Positions 16,986-25,657 are shown, counted from the stretch's first letter. The stretch is DNA of 64,000 nt from Nibrella saemangeumensis (GCF_039541915.1 NZ_BAABHD010000002.1:1-64000); one strand, 5' to 3'. The notes: generated from the letters alone by a model not told the origin. A program made the numbers and translations.

Positions 16986-17678
16986 TTACTCACCGGCAGT
17001 GGCTTGCAGCACCGATTTATACTTCTTCGCGTTAGGCGCTTCAGCAGATACCGGGTATTTCTCCAGAATCTGATCGTATATTTTTACGGCCTCATCATTC
17101 TGCTTGTTCTGCTCATAGGCAACGGCAAGCTTCATCAGGTATGCGGGCGTAAAGAATTTGTTCTCTTTGTAGTCGGCAGCCTTTTTGTAATGAGAGATAG
17201 CCTCATCGAAGCTCTTCTTTTCCATATAGGCATCGCCAATCAGTGAGTACGCACGGGCCTGTACTAGGAGATCCGATGAGCTGAAATCGTTCAGACGCTC
17301 AATGGCTTCATCGTACTTACCCTGCTTCAGCAAGGCAGTACCGGCATAGAAATTAGCCAGATTACCGGCTTCAGCCGCACTATATTCATCAGCAATAGCT
17401 ACCAGACCGGGGTTAGCGCCGTCGCCAGACAGGGCCTTTTTCAGCGAGTCGGCCTCAAACTGGTACACCGACGGAAACATTTCCACCTGGGCTTCTTCGT
17501 CCTGGCTGCTCACATACAGGCGATAGCCAACGAAGCCGGCTACTACCAGCACAACGGCCACAATAGCCCCTAAAATAAGATTACGGTTCTCCTGAAAGAA
17601 ATCCTCGGCCTTCTCCAACTGGCCCGCCAACGCATCCGGGTCTTCCAGAAACTCCAACCCCGTGTTCTTTTTGCTCAT
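16986..17678 (-). CDS. membrane-anchored TPR protein (YfgM-like)
   Basis: A 230-aa protein with a short cytoplasmic N-terminus, one transmembrane helix at about residues 36-55 (LILGAIVAVVLVVAGFVGYRLY) and a periplasmic tetratricopeptide region. Repeats are visible as ANFYAGTALLKQGKYDEAIERL, AYSLIGDAYMEKKSFDEAISHY and KLAVAYEQNKQNDEAVKIYDQI. This layout resembles YfgM/BamD-type helper proteins of envelope biogenesis; the exact partner is unknown. ATG at 17678 is preferred because a promoter -7 element lies just upstream (17699-17706) and the longer frame to 17750 lies across it. Confidence 0.85.
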   Translation of the reverse strand: MSKKNTGLEFLEDPDALAGQLEKAEDFFQENRNLILGAIVAVVLVVAGFVGYRLYVSSQDEEAQVEMFPSVYQFEADSLKKALSGDGANPGLVAIADEYSAAEAGNLANFYAGTALLKQGKYDEAIERLNDFSSSDLLVQARAYSLIGDAYMEKKSFDEAISHYKKAADYKENKFFTPAYLMKLAVAYEQNKQNDEAVKIYDQILEKYPVSAEAPNAKKYKSVLQATAGE

Positions 17679-17698
17679 ACCGATTTTAATTTGGATTG

Positions 17699-17706
17699 CA
17701 AAATTA
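17699..17706 (-). promoter_or_regulatory. -7 promoter element for the TPR gene
   Basis: An exact TAnnTTTG match (TAATTTTG) on the minus strand. The predicted start near 17692 leaves a leader of about 14 nt. The -33 region (TTTTCC at 17 nt spacing) is weak. Confidence 0.45.
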
Positions 17707-17761
17707 CGAATATTTGGAATTATGGAAAAGGGTCGGGCCGAAAACTTCAATGATTACTTTC

Positions 17762-17986
17762 TTAGGCAGTTAGCTCCCGCACCGCCATTACCTCCGATTC
17801 CCGGACGCGCCGGATCTGATGAGGCAGTAACGTCTCTACCGCCAGGGGCTCACCCGCCAGGGTAGCAAACTCCACTTCATAGGCACGATGGTTATTCAAA
17901 ATGGTAATAATGGTACCTACATCTCCTTTTTTCAGCTTACCCGATTCCAGGTCCTCCTGTAGGACCACCAACTCAAACTCATTCAT
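17762..17986 (-). CDS. DUF4926 domain protein
   Basis: A 74-aa cytoplasmic protein beginning MNEFELVVLQEDLESGKLKKGDVGTI and ending in ...AVETLLPHQIRRV. The small all-beta pattern (KGDVGTIITIL, YEVEFATLAGE) matches the DUF4926 family, found as single genes and near toxin or nuclease genes; no function is established. The start at 17986 is chosen because the frame above it crosses an inverted repeat at 18002-18020. The gene stands alone between two terminators or promoters. Confidence 0.75.
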   Translation of the reverse strand: MNEFELVVLQEDLESGKLKKGDVGTIITILNNHRAYEVEFATLAGEPLAVETLLPHQIRRVRESEVMAVRELTA

Positions 17987-18001
17987 GATTATCAGTAGTG
18001 T

Positions 18002-18020
18002 GGTTACTATTAGAGTAACC
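18002..18020. promoter_or_regulatory. inverted repeat upstream of the DUF4926 gene
   Basis: GGTTACT / AGTAACC with a 5-nt centre lies 16 bp upstream of the DUF4926 ATG, between it and the pdhA terminator. The size and position suit an operator, but no regulator can be named. Confidence 0.4.
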
Positions 18021-18040
18021 TGCATTTCTGCCGTCTTGTT

Positions 18041-18085
18041 TATGAAAAAGGCCTCATCAGACGCGCTGATGAGGCCTTTTTCATA
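18041..18085. terminator. strong hairpin terminator after pdhA
   Basis: A 20-bp perfect stem (TATGAAAAAGGCCTCATCAG and its complement) with a 5-nt loop ACGCG. The T run is carried within the stem. It ends the leftward pdhA transcript and insulates the DUF4926 gene. Confidence 0.8.
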
Positions 18086-18098
18086 AAGTTAAGTAAGA

Positions 18099-19142
18099 TT
18101 ATTCCATCAGGAATGGGTAATCCTTTTGGACGTACACGTCTTTAAAGGCCTCTTCCGGCTCCGGATACGGTGAGTCCTCTGCAAACTTCACCGACTCGTC
18201 CACCTGCGCTTTAATCTTTTTATCAATTTCGGCCAGTTCCTCTTCCGTAGCCATGCCCAGTTCCAGAACGCGGGCTCTCACCTGCTCAACCGGGTCACGC
18301 TGTTTGTATTGCTCCACCTCGTCTTTAGTCCGGTATTTCTGCGGATCAGACATGGAGTGGCCCCGGTAGCGATACGTCCGGAACTCCAAAAAAGTCGGCC
18401 CATCGCCGGCACGAGCGCGTTCAGCGGCCCGGCTTACGGCCTCGTGAACGGCTTCAACGTCCATCGCATCCACAGGCTCCGACGGCATATCATAGGCCTC
18501 ACCGATGGTGTACAGCTCGGTTACGTTAGAGGTGCGTGCTACGGACGTTCCCATCGCATAGCCGTTATTTTCCACCACAAAGATGACAGGCAGTTTCCAC
18601 AGCATGGCCATGTTGAAGGCTTCGTGAAGTGCTCCCTGCCGAACGGCACCATCGCCGAAGAAACAGATGCACAGGTTCTGCGTCTTGTTGTACTTCTCGG
18701 CAAAAGCGATACCGGCTCCCAGCGGAATCTGAGCGCCCACGATCCCGTGACCACCCATAAAGTTTACCTCTTTATCGAAGATGTGCATGGAACCGCCTTT
18801 GCCTTTCGACGAGCCGGTTTGCTTGGCGTACAACTCGGCCATAACGGCCTTCGGGTCGGTGCCCAGTGCCAGCGGAATACCATGGTCACGGTAGGCAGTA
18901 ATCCACTTATCGTCTTTTGTCAGGGCCGTATACGAGCCTGACGAGCAGGCTTCCTGACCGATATAGAGGTGGCAAAAGCCCCGGATTTTCTGCTGACCGT
19001 AGAGTTGCCCGGCTTTTTCTTCGAATTTCCGTTGCAACTGCATAGACTCGTACCAGTACAGATACCGTTCTCTGGGGTGTTGCGTTTTCGTAGCAGTTGG
19101 CGAATCGTCGCCTTGTTTCTTTTTCTCTTTGACGCTTGCCAT
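18099..19142 (-). CDS. pdhA: pyruvate dehydrogenase E1 component, alpha subunit
   Basis: A 347-aa thiamine-diphosphate enzyme subunit; with the beta subunit it decarboxylates pyruvate and acetylates E2 lipoyl groups. Visible motifs are GFCHLYIGQEA, HGIVGAQIPLGAGIAFAEKY, the ThDP/Mg motif starting GDGAVRQGALHEAFNMA and ending in VVENN, and the phospho-loop-like YRYRGHSMSDPQKYRTKDE. The N-terminal 20 residues are Lys-rich and non-conserved. The start at 19142 is chosen because the upstream frame runs across the recF promoter region. pdhB is not in this window; the alpha gene stands alone. Confidence 0.93.
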   Translation of the reverse strand: MASVKEKKKQGDDSPTATKTQHPRERYLYWYESMQLQRKFEEKAGQLYGQQKIRGFCHLYIGQEACSSGSYTALTKDDKWITAYRDHGIPLALGTDPKAVMAELYAKQTGSSKGKGGSMHIFDKEVNFMGGHGIVGAQIPLGAGIAFAEKYNKTQNLCICFFGDGAVRQGALHEAFNMAMLWKLPVIFVVENNGYAMGTSVARTSNVTELYTIGEAYDMPSEPVDAMDVEAVHEAVSRAAERARAGDGPTFLEFRTYRYRGHSMSDPQKYRTKDEVEQYKQRDPVEQVRARVLELGMATEEELAEIDKKIKAQVDESVKFAEDSPYPEPEEAFKDVYVQKDYPFLME

Positions 19143-19202
19143 GAGTATATATTCAGTGTAATCAGCAGATACTACCTGTCGGTTAGATGAACAAACGACC
19201 TG

Positions 19203-19210
19203 TATCTTTG
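19203..19210 (+). promoter_or_regulatory. possible recF promoter element
   Basis: An exact TAnnTTTG match (TATCTTTG) 87 bp upstream of the recF ATG, in the divergent pdhA-recF gap. No good -33 element is visible, so support is modest. Confidence 0.35.
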
Positions 19211-19296
19211 TTGCCAATAGCGGACCACTTCCTACCGGAACGTACAGCGTATTGGCGGCCGCGAAATTAAACATTATCCCGCTAACAACCATACCG

Positions 19297-20385
19297 ATGC
19301 ATTTGGAAAAACTCAGCCTGACTAATTTTAAGAATTACGAAGATGCCCAATTTACGTTTGGGCGGCAGGTGAATGTAATCGTCGGGTCGAACGGCAGCGG
19401 GAAAACCAATTTACTGGATGCAGTCTACTTTTTGTCCTTGAGCAAGAGTGCCTTTCATAACCAAGATGCACTCAGCGTCAACCACCAGGCTGATTTTTTT
19501 ATCATCGACGGCGTCTTTAGCAAGGAGAACCGAAACACCCAGATAACGATCAGCCTCCAGCGTGGGCAGCGGAAGATGCTGCTGGCCGACAAAAAGCCCT
19601 ACGAGCGCGTGAGCGAACACATTGGCCGGTTTCCGGTAGTTCTGATGGCCCCAAACGACACCGACCTGGTGCGGGAACACAGTGAAGATCGCCGGCACTT
19701 CTTCGACGGAGTCCTCTCCCAACTTGATACCGATTACCTCCGAGACTACCTGATGTACCAGCAGGTACTCAAGCAGCGGAACAGCCTGCTCAAGCTTTTT
19801 GCCGAACGAAATTATTTGGACGAAGAATTGCTGGAAACCTATAACGAGCCGCTGCTCCAACTGGCCCAGCGCATCTACGAACGCCGGAAACGCTTTGTTA
19901 TCGAATTTTTACCGTCGTTCCGCAAGCACTATGCTTACCTCAGCGAAGAGCGGGAGACGGTCGATATTATCTACGAATCAGAGGTAGGTAACGAGGAGTT
20001 TGCCAAGGACTTCCGGCGGAACCGGAACCGGGACATTGTGCTTCAGCGCACCACCAAAGGCGTTCATAAGGACGATTATGTCTTTGAAATTGGTGGAGTA
20101 GCGCTCAAGAAATTCGGCTCCCAGGGCCAGCAGAAGACCTTTGTGATCGCTTTGAAACTGGCCCAGTTCGACCAGTTACAGGCTGAGAAAAACACAAAAC
20201 CCCTTCTGCTGCTGGACGACATCTTCGACAAACTCGACGATCGGCGCATCGGCAAGCTCATTCAGCGCATGGACGAAGGGGTATTCGGTCAGCTTTTCAT
20301 TACCGACGCCCGTCCCGAACGCACCACTCAACTTCTGGAAGCAGTGAAGGCTGATGTGAAGTTCTTTCATGTAGAACAAGCTTAA
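19297..20385 (+). CDS. recF: DNA replication/repair protein RecF
   Basis: A 362-aa SMC-like ATPase that helps RecOR load RecA at single-strand gaps. The N-terminal MHLEKLSLTNFKNYEDA and Walker A GSNGSGKTN (about residues 32-40) are typical. The C-terminal half has the signature FGSQGQQKTFVIALKLAQF and Walker B LLLLDDIFDKLDDRR. The start at 19297 is fixed by the family's conserved first residues. In Bacteroidetes recF is often away from dnaA, as here. The stop lies 2 bp from the end of the convergent DUF5723 gene. Confidence 0.95.
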   Translation: MHLEKLSLTNFKNYEDAQFTFGRQVNVIVGSNGSGKTNLLDAVYFLSLSKSAFHNQDALSVNHQADFFIIDGVFSKENRNTQITISLQRGQRKMLLADKKPYERVSEHIGRFPVVLMAPNDTDLVREHSEDRRHFFDGVLSQLDTDYLRDYLMYQQVLKQRNSLLKLFAERNYLDEELLETYNEPLLQLAQRIYERRKRFVIEFLPSFRKHYAYLSEERETVDIIYESEVGNEEFAKDFRRNRNRDIVLQRTTKGVHKDDYVFEIGGVALKKFGSQGQQKTFVIALKLAQFDQLQAEKNTKPLLLLDDIFDKLDDRRIGKLIQRMDEGVFGQLFITDARPERTTQLLEAVKADVKFFHVEQA

Positions 20386-20387
20386 AA

Positions 20388-21788
20388 TTATTCTTTGTGC
20401 CACGCCCAGAACGACAAGCCCATCCAGGCGTACGTGCCCCGGTGGTCACCGTTTTTGTGGAGCATGCTGGTCAAATTGCTGAAGCCGAGCGCCAACGGTC
20501 CTACCCTGGCCGACATACCAACGGCTACCCGTTGATTACCGTCAATAATAGATATCGGAAACGCCAGTTCAGCATCTTCGTCTTCGAAGCGCGGGGTAAT
20601 AATCAGTCGGTCCGGTAAAGGTGCGGTGCGACCCGAAACGGCACTCATATTCTTCAGGTACAATCCATTAATGTACAGGGAACGGGCCAGCCGCAGGTCG
20701 GCCTCCAGGTGTAGCATGCTGGGCAGTTGCAACGTCATAGCGTTGCCTGGACGTTCTGTGGGACCGCCGGGGGCAAGTCTGGGCAATTGGGCTACTATAT
20801 TATCACCGAGCAGGTCAAGATCTTTCTGGTAAAGTACGGTGCGCGTAGAACTACCGCTGACTTCACGACTCTGGCTTCCGGAGAAGCGAAGACTACCGCT
20901 GTTCATGATAGCAGCCGACAGCCGTAGCAGATAAGCTGGCCTAAGATCAGCAAAGGGTGTTTCATCGTTGTAGTTGCGGCCGGTAATTTCTTTACCAATT
21001 TCATAGGTAATACCCGCGTCGAGCGCCCAACCCGTGCCGTAGCCGGGTGCCGAAAGCTGAAAGCTTTGTCGCGGAGCAGAACTGTTCAATACATATTGAA
21101 AGCGGTCGAGTACGATTGATTTCTCGCTGGAAACGTCCTGCCGAATCTGGTAGTTGCCCGTTACCTGCATCTGACGATACACCCCACCGAATAGCCGACG
21201 CCCCGTAGCGCCTACACTCAGTCTATGCCACTTGCCTTCAAAAATCCGAAGCCCATAGCTGAGGCCTACTTCGGAATACTGCTGCTGGGTCAAGTTGGCA
21301 TTAAGCAGGCCAGACACCGGTGTTACTCTTCGGCTATTTAGCTCGTAGCCATAAGCGCGGGTCAGCGGTAAGGGTAATCCCTGTCCATACACAAAACTCT
21401 GCATTCGGGTGTGCAGCGCAATCGCCTGCCGCCGGTCCGGGCTAAACAATACGGAAGGGCCAATGATTTCGGAAGCCACCGTATGCCGGGGCGCTTCGGT
21501 CAGTGAGCCGATCGACTGTAAATCCCGGTACAGGTTGTCACTATAGGGAATCCGGATGATGTGGAGAAAGTCATTCGTAGCGAGTTGCCGGAAGTAGCGG
21601 TTGGTGATGCTGGAGCCAATGGCCCCCACAACCTGGTACCGGTAACGCGTACCCGCCACTGCTGACGGATTTTGCAGTACCCGATAAATACCGCCATAGT
21701 TGCTGCTCATAAGCCCGGGCATATGTTGTGCCTCCGCAGCCGTGCCGGCCAGCAACCAGAATACGCCCAGCCAATATTTTTTTATCAT
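20388..21788 (-). CDS. DUF5723-like outer-membrane beta-barrel protein
   Basis: A 466-aa exported protein. Residues 1-19 form a signal peptide ending at AEAQ. The mature part has the NYGGIYRVLQNPSAVAGTRYR start seen in the Bacteroidetes DUF5723 family and many alternating aromatic strands, ending WMGLSFWAW. A long outer-membrane barrel is the likely structure. The role is unknown; these proteins are widespread in Bacteroidetes and are often linked with gliding or T9SS-bearing species. The start at 21788 is set by the signal peptide. It is convergent with recF. Confidence 0.75.
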   Translation of the reverse strand: MIKKYWLGVFWLLAGTAAEAQHMPGLMSSNYGGIYRVLQNPSAVAGTRYRYQVVGAIGSSITNRYFRQLATNDFLHIIRIPYSDNLYRDLQSIGSLTEAPRHTVASEIIGPSVLFSPDRRQAIALHTRMQSFVYGQGLPLPLTRAYGYELNSRRVTPVSGLLNANLTQQQYSEVGLSYGLRIFEGKWHRLSVGATGRRLFGGVYRQMQVTGNYQIRQDVSSEKSIVLDRFQYVLNSSAPRQSFQLSAPGYGTGWALDAGITYEIGKEITGRNYNDETPFADLRPAYLLRLSAAIMNSGSLRFSGSQSREVSGSSTRTVLYQKDLDLLGDNIVAQLPRLAPGGPTERPGNAMTLQLPSMLHLEADLRLARSLYINGLYLKNMSAVSGRTAPLPDRLIITPRFEDEDAELAFPISIIDGNQRVAVGMSARVGPLALGFSNLTSMLHKNGDHRGTYAWMGLSFWAWHKE

Positions 21789-21917
21789 AAAGAGAAGTTT
21801 TCGGCGGGCAATATCGCCCAAACTTATTGGTGTAGACAAGCCTCAGCGTAAGTTTCCAAAGCCTTCGCTCTACTCAATGGCAATCATTTACACATTTGCT
21901 CCGTACCATTAATTATT

Positions 21918-21945
21918 AGAGTGCCTGCTAAGAGGCAGGCACTCT
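21918..21945. repeat. inverted repeat in the DUF5723-DUF6544 gap
   Basis: An 11-bp perfect stem AGAGTGCCTGC / GCAGGCACTCT with a 6-nt loop, placed between two divergent genes. A terminator makes little sense in this position, so it may be an operator or a dispersed palindrome. The rest of the 250-bp gap holds only the DUF6544 promoter. Confidence 0.55.
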
Positions 21946-21986
21946 GCCTGAATGATGAAAGTCAGCAGCTTACCTGCACTCAATCA

Positions 21987-22017
21987 TTGAGGCCGCTACT
22001 CGTGAAGCATACCTTTA
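21987..22017 (+). promoter_or_regulatory. promoter of the DUF6544 gene
   Basis: TTGAGG (21987-21992), a 17-nt spacer and TACCTTTA (22010-22017) give the same spacing as the rrn promoters. The -7 element matches 7 of 8 positions. Transcription should start near 22025, 16 nt before the ATG. Confidence 0.55.
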
Positions 22018-22040
22018 CATCGTAACTTTTCAGTACACTC

Positions 22041-23129
22041 ATGTTTCGCTACGTCTTAATTTTCCTGGTGCTGGTACACGGCCTTATTCACCTGATGGGT
22101 TTCGCCAAAGCCTTTTCTTACGGCAACTTCCCCCAACTGACCAGCTCTATTGCTAAACCGGCAGGTCTTGTCTGGTTATTAACAGCTCTATTATTTTTAG
22201 GAATGGCAGTTTTACTGTCGCTAAAAAAGGATTGGTGGTGGATAGTTAGTCTGGCAGCGGTTGTTGTGTCGCAGGTGCTGATTGTTACAGTCTGGCAGGA
22301 CGCCAAAGTTGGGACCTTTGCCAATCTGATCATCCTGGTGGCGGCTATTCTGGGGTATGGCGACTGGAATTTTGAGAATCGGTACGAAAAAGATGTTAAC
22401 GCCAGCTTACAGCGCATCAACCCATCTGATGCGGAACTGCTCACCGAAGCGGATATCCAGCATCTGCCGCCCTTGGTACAGCAGTACCTCCGCTACGTGG
22501 GCGCATTAAACAAACCTAAGGTAAAGGATTACCACATTGGTTTTGAAGGACAGATGCGGGAAAAGGGAAAAGACTGGTTTACGTTTACCTCCGAGCAGTA
22601 CAACTTTGCCGATGTGCCCACGCGGCTGTTTTTCATGAAAGGGAAAATGTTTGGGGTAACGGTGCCCGGTTACCATGCCTATAAAAACGGTAAGGCTACC
22701 ATGCAGATTAAACTGTTCGGTCTTGTTCCCATCGTAGACATTAAAGGCAACGAGATAAATAAAGCCGAAACCGTGACTATTTTCAACGATATGTGCCTGA
22801 TGGCCCCGGCTACGCTGATTGATAAACGAATCACATGGGAGCCCGTTGATGACTCGTCCGTTAAGGCCACCTTTACCAACAATGGCATCACCATCTCTGC
22901 CATTCTGTACTTCAACGAGAAAGGACAGTTAACGAATTTTGTCTCCGATGACCGCTATGCAGTTGGGGACATGAAGCGGTATCGTTTCTCAACGCCTGTT
23001 AATAACTACAGAAATTTTAACGGGTATAACCTGCCCAGCCACGGAGAAGCCGTTTGGCACTACCCCGACGGAGAGTTTAGCTATGGCAAATTCAATCTCA
23101 AGCAGGTAGAGTATAATCGTACGTTGTAG
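22041..23129 (+). CDS. DUF6544-like membrane protein
   Basis: A 362-aa protein. Residues 1-110 hold about four hydrophobic helices (FLVLVHGLIHLMGF, LVWLLTALLFLGMAVLL, WWIVSLAAVVVSQVLIV, ANLIILVAAILGYG). The rest is a soluble beta-rich domain with LPPLVQQYLRYVGALNKPKVKDYHIGF, which resembles the DUF6544 family. The function is unknown; no catalytic motif stands out. It is preceded by its own promoter and ends 4 bp from the end of the convergent recQ gene. Confidence 0.7.
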   Translation: MFRYVLIFLVLVHGLIHLMGFAKAFSYGNFPQLTSSIAKPAGLVWLLTALLFLGMAVLLSLKKDWWWIVSLAAVVVSQVLIVTVWQDAKVGTFANLIILVAAILGYGDWNFENRYEKDVNASLQRINPSDAELLTEADIQHLPPLVQQYLRYVGALNKPKVKDYHIGFEGQMREKGKDWFTFTSEQYNFADVPTRLFFMKGKMFGVTVPGYHAYKNGKATMQIKLFGLVPIVDIKGNEINKAETVTIFNDMCLMAPATLIDKRITWEPVDDSSVKATFTNNGITISAILYFNEKGQLTNFVSDDRYAVGDMKRYRFSTPVNNYRNFNGYNLPSHGEAVWHYPDGEFSYGKFNLKQVEYNRTL

Positions 23130-23133
23130 TCAA

Positions 23134-25044
23134 TCAGCCGTTCAGCATCAGATTCCCCCCCGGATTGTACCGTAACTCCTCCTCGGCTAGCATCTGCCGG
23201 ACGGTCTGGGCTAACGCATCGGCGTCAGCGGAGGTAAAGAAGTCGGAGAGCTGTCGGGGTGAGAGCCCCTGGCCATTGGTGCGGGCTACGTACTGCCGGA
23301 CCTGCTCCCGCACAGACGAGACATCGGCTCCGCTCCGGCGTTTGTTCTTCAGGCAGTTGTCGCAGATACCACAGGCGTCGGCGGGCTCCTCGCCAAAATA
23401 AGCCTGTAACAATCGGGTACGGCACTGCACCGGATGCTGCGCGTATTGCACGGCTGCCCGCACTTTGGCTAGTGCACGCTGTTTGCTTTGCTCCAGTTCC
23501 AGAATATTCAGTGGAAGCTGACCGGCATCGAAGCGGGGCGTCAGAAAGGTGAGTTGCGGCTTATCTTTTTGCTTTTCGTAATAGACAATGTTGCGCTGGT
23601 GCAACTGCTCCAGCATGGTCACAATCTCTGATTCAGAAACCAGAAAGGCCCTAGCCATTGCCGATTCGGAGATCGTTAGCATACCCGTGAACAATTCGCC
23701 CCCGTACAACCTCAACACCAGTTTCAGGAACGAATCAAAATGCGGGTTCAGCACCTGAAACTCGTACAACTGCCGGTGGTCAATGGCCATCATCAGCTTA
23801 GACGGGTGGTAAAAACCTTCACTCAACTCAATGAAGCCTTCGTGTTGCAGTTGTTTCAGCGCATAATGCGTCTCTGTTGGCGGGAGTTGAAACGTACTGG
23901 CAAAGGAATTGATGTCAAAATCAAAGCTGCTGAACTCCCCCCCACCGGCCGGCATGGCCGTGTAATTGCCCAGCGCCTGATATACCCGACGAATCAGGTC
24001 CACTGGCGGGTACTGCTGCTCGGTTCTGAATTCAACGGTAGTGAGGTCTGCCTGATTGTAGAGCAGCACGGCGTAGGCTTTCTGCCCGTCGCGCCCAGCC
24101 CGGCCGGCTTCCTGGTAATAAGCTTCAAGGTTGTCGGGGACATCGAGGTGAACCACTACGCGCACGTTTGGTTTATCGATACCCATACCGAAGGCATTGG
24201 TCGCGACCATGATGCGCGTCTTATCATTGAGCCAGGCATCCTGTTTGTCGGAGCGCTGGCGGTTGGTCAGACCGGCATGGTAATAATCGGCGCCAATGCC
24301 ATTTCGGTAGAGAAACTCCGCTACCTGCTGGGTTTGCCGGCGGCTGCGGACATATACAATACCGCTGCCGGGCACACCTTTCAGGACTTTCAGCAGCCGT
24401 CCCTCCTTGCCTTCTTCCAGAATGGCTGAGTACGACAGATTAGGCCGGGCAAATGTCTGCCGGAATACCTGCGGATTCCGCATCTCCAGTTTCTCCTGAA
24501 TATCGGCCTGCACATCGGGCGTAGCCGAGGCCGTCAGAGCAATAACCGGTGTCTCGGGAATGAGCGTGCGAAACTCGGCAATTTGCAGGTAAGGTGGCCG
24601 GAAGTCATACCCCCAGGCGGAGATACAGTGGGCTTCGTCGACGGCCAGCAGACAGACATCCATCTGCTTCACCCGCTCCATCATAATTTCGGTTCGAAGC
24701 CGCTCGGGCGATACGTAGAGGAATTTGGTGTTACCGTAGATGCAGTTGTCGAGCGCGGCATCAATCTCCCGCCAGTGCATGCCGGAGTAAATGGCCGCCG
24801 CCGGAATACCCCGCCGGCGCAACTGCTCCACCTGGTCTTTCATGAGGGCAATCAGCGGGGTTATTACCAGGCAAACACCCTTCATAGCCAATGCCGGCAC
24901 CTGAAAGCAAATCGATTTTCCGCCACCGGTAGGGAGCAACACCAGCGTATCGTGCCCGTCCAATACCGCAGTGATAATGTCTTCCTGCAGCGGACGAAAC
25001 GATGGATACCCCCAGAATTGCTGTAATATCTGCCGAATGGTCAT
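23134..25044 (-). CDS. recQ: ATP-dependent DNA helicase RecQ
   Basis: A 636-aa superfamily 2 helicase. Motifs in order: LLPTGGGKSICFQVPAL (I), ITPLIALMKDQV (Ia), VDEAHCISAWGYDFRP (II plus the aromatic loop), ALTASATPDVQ (III), VATNAFGMGIDKPNVR (V) and YYQEAGRAGRDGQ (VI). A zinc-binding RQC module follows (C at ...VQCRTRL, then ACGICDNC), then a short winged-helix-like tail. There is no room for a full HRDC domain, so this is a short RecQ form, common in Bacteroidetes. It is divergent from msrB. Confidence 0.95.
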   Translation of the reverse strand: MTIRQILQQFWGYPSFRPLQEDIITAVLDGHDTLVLLPTGGGKSICFQVPALAMKGVCLVITPLIALMKDQVEQLRRRGIPAAAIYSGMHWREIDAALDNCIYGNTKFLYVSPERLRTEIMMERVKQMDVCLLAVDEAHCISAWGYDFRPPYLQIAEFRTLIPETPVIALTASATPDVQADIQEKLEMRNPQVFRQTFARPNLSYSAILEEGKEGRLLKVLKGVPGSGIVYVRSRRQTQQVAEFLYRNGIGADYYHAGLTNRQRSDKQDAWLNDKTRIMVATNAFGMGIDKPNVRVVVHLDVPDNLEAYYQEAGRAGRDGQKAYAVLLYNQADLTTVEFRTEQQYPPVDLIRRVYQALGNYTAMPAGGGEFSSFDFDINSFASTFQLPPTETHYALKQLQHEGFIELSEGFYHPSKLMMAIDHRQLYEFQVLNPHFDSFLKLVLRLYGGELFTGMLTISESAMARAFLVSESEIVTMLEQLHQRNIVYYEKQKDKPQLTFLTPRFDAGQLPLNILELEQSKQRALAKVRAAVQYAQHPVQCRTRLLQAYFGEEPADACGICDNCLKNKRRSGADVSSVREQVRQYVARTNGQGLSPRQLSDFFTSADADALAQTVRQMLAEEELRYNPGGNLMLNG

Positions 25045-25147
25045 AGTCCCTCTCCCAACGTCGCTAAGTTACGGCCAACCCGAGACAAAATTGATAGGGA
25101 TTTGTTTATGTGTTACACAACTTTGCAGAACAACTGCGCTACGTACT

Positions 25148-25552
25148 ATGATTGAGAAAGTTATCAAATCGGACGAAGAATGGCGACGGATGCTGACGCC
25201 GGAGCAATACCGCGTTACCCGGCAGAAAGGCACCGAGCGGGCGTTTACGGGCGAGTACTGCGAGGCTAAAGATCCCGGTACCTACGCCTGCGTATGCTGC
25301 GGCACCGAGCTGTTCGAGTCCAAAACCAAGTTTGATTCGGGTACCGGCTGGCCCAGTTTCACCGAACCTATTGAGGCCGACCGCATCCGCCACGAAAAAG
25401 ACTTCAGCTACGGCATGAGCCGCATTGAGGTACTCTGCAACGTCTGCGACGCCCACCTTGGCCACGTCTTTAACGACGGTCCGCCACCGACGGGATTGCG
25501 GTATTGTCTGAACTCAGTATCACTGGTGTTGAAAAAGGAGTCTGAGGCTTAA
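25148..25552 (+). CDS. msrB: peptide-methionine (R)-S-oxide reductase MsrB
   Basis: A 134-aa MsrB repairing oxidised methionine. Two CxxC pairs bind structural zinc (Cys48/Cys51 and Cys97/Cys100). The active site is Cys120 in RYCLNSVSL, with GTGWPSF and GHVFNDGPPPTGLR also typical. The start at 25148 is chosen from family length; the frame is open further upstream into the recQ gene and that part is not MsrB. It has no signal peptide, so it is cytoplasmic. A 29-bp perfect hairpin begins directly after its stop. Confidence 0.95.
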   Translation: MIEKVIKSDEEWRRMLTPEQYRVTRQKGTERAFTGEYCEAKDPGTYACVCCGTELFESKTKFDSGTGWPSFTEPIEADRIRHEKDFSYGMSRIEVLCNVCDAHLGHVFNDGPPPTGLRYCLNSVSLVLKKESEA

Positions 25553-25626
25553 TTTGTCATCCCGACAAAGGAGGGATCTTACTGGTAGGTTAACCGCTAA
25601 GATCCCTCCTTTGTCGGGATGACAAA
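25553..25626. repeat. long perfect hairpin (29-bp stem, 16-nt loop)
   Basis: The arms at 25553-25581 and 25598-25626 are perfect complements over 29 bp. The stem begins TTTGTCATCCCGACAAAGGA, a type of sequence I recall as dispersed in Bacteroidetes genomes. The 16-nt loop holds GGTTAACC at 25588-25595. It starts right after the msrB stop and ends about 30 bp before dacB. There is no classic T run. Confidence 0.95.
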
Positions 25627-25657
25627 AAATATCGCCGGTTTTTCGTTTTTTTGAGGT

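Noticed and set aside
18309..18941. 210-aa frame antisense to pdhA
   Set aside because: It is a mirror frame of a well-supported gene, with no signal, domain or promoter.
23740..24429. 229-aa frame antisense to recQ
   Set aside because: Shadow of the helicase gene; the composition is typical of antisense frames.
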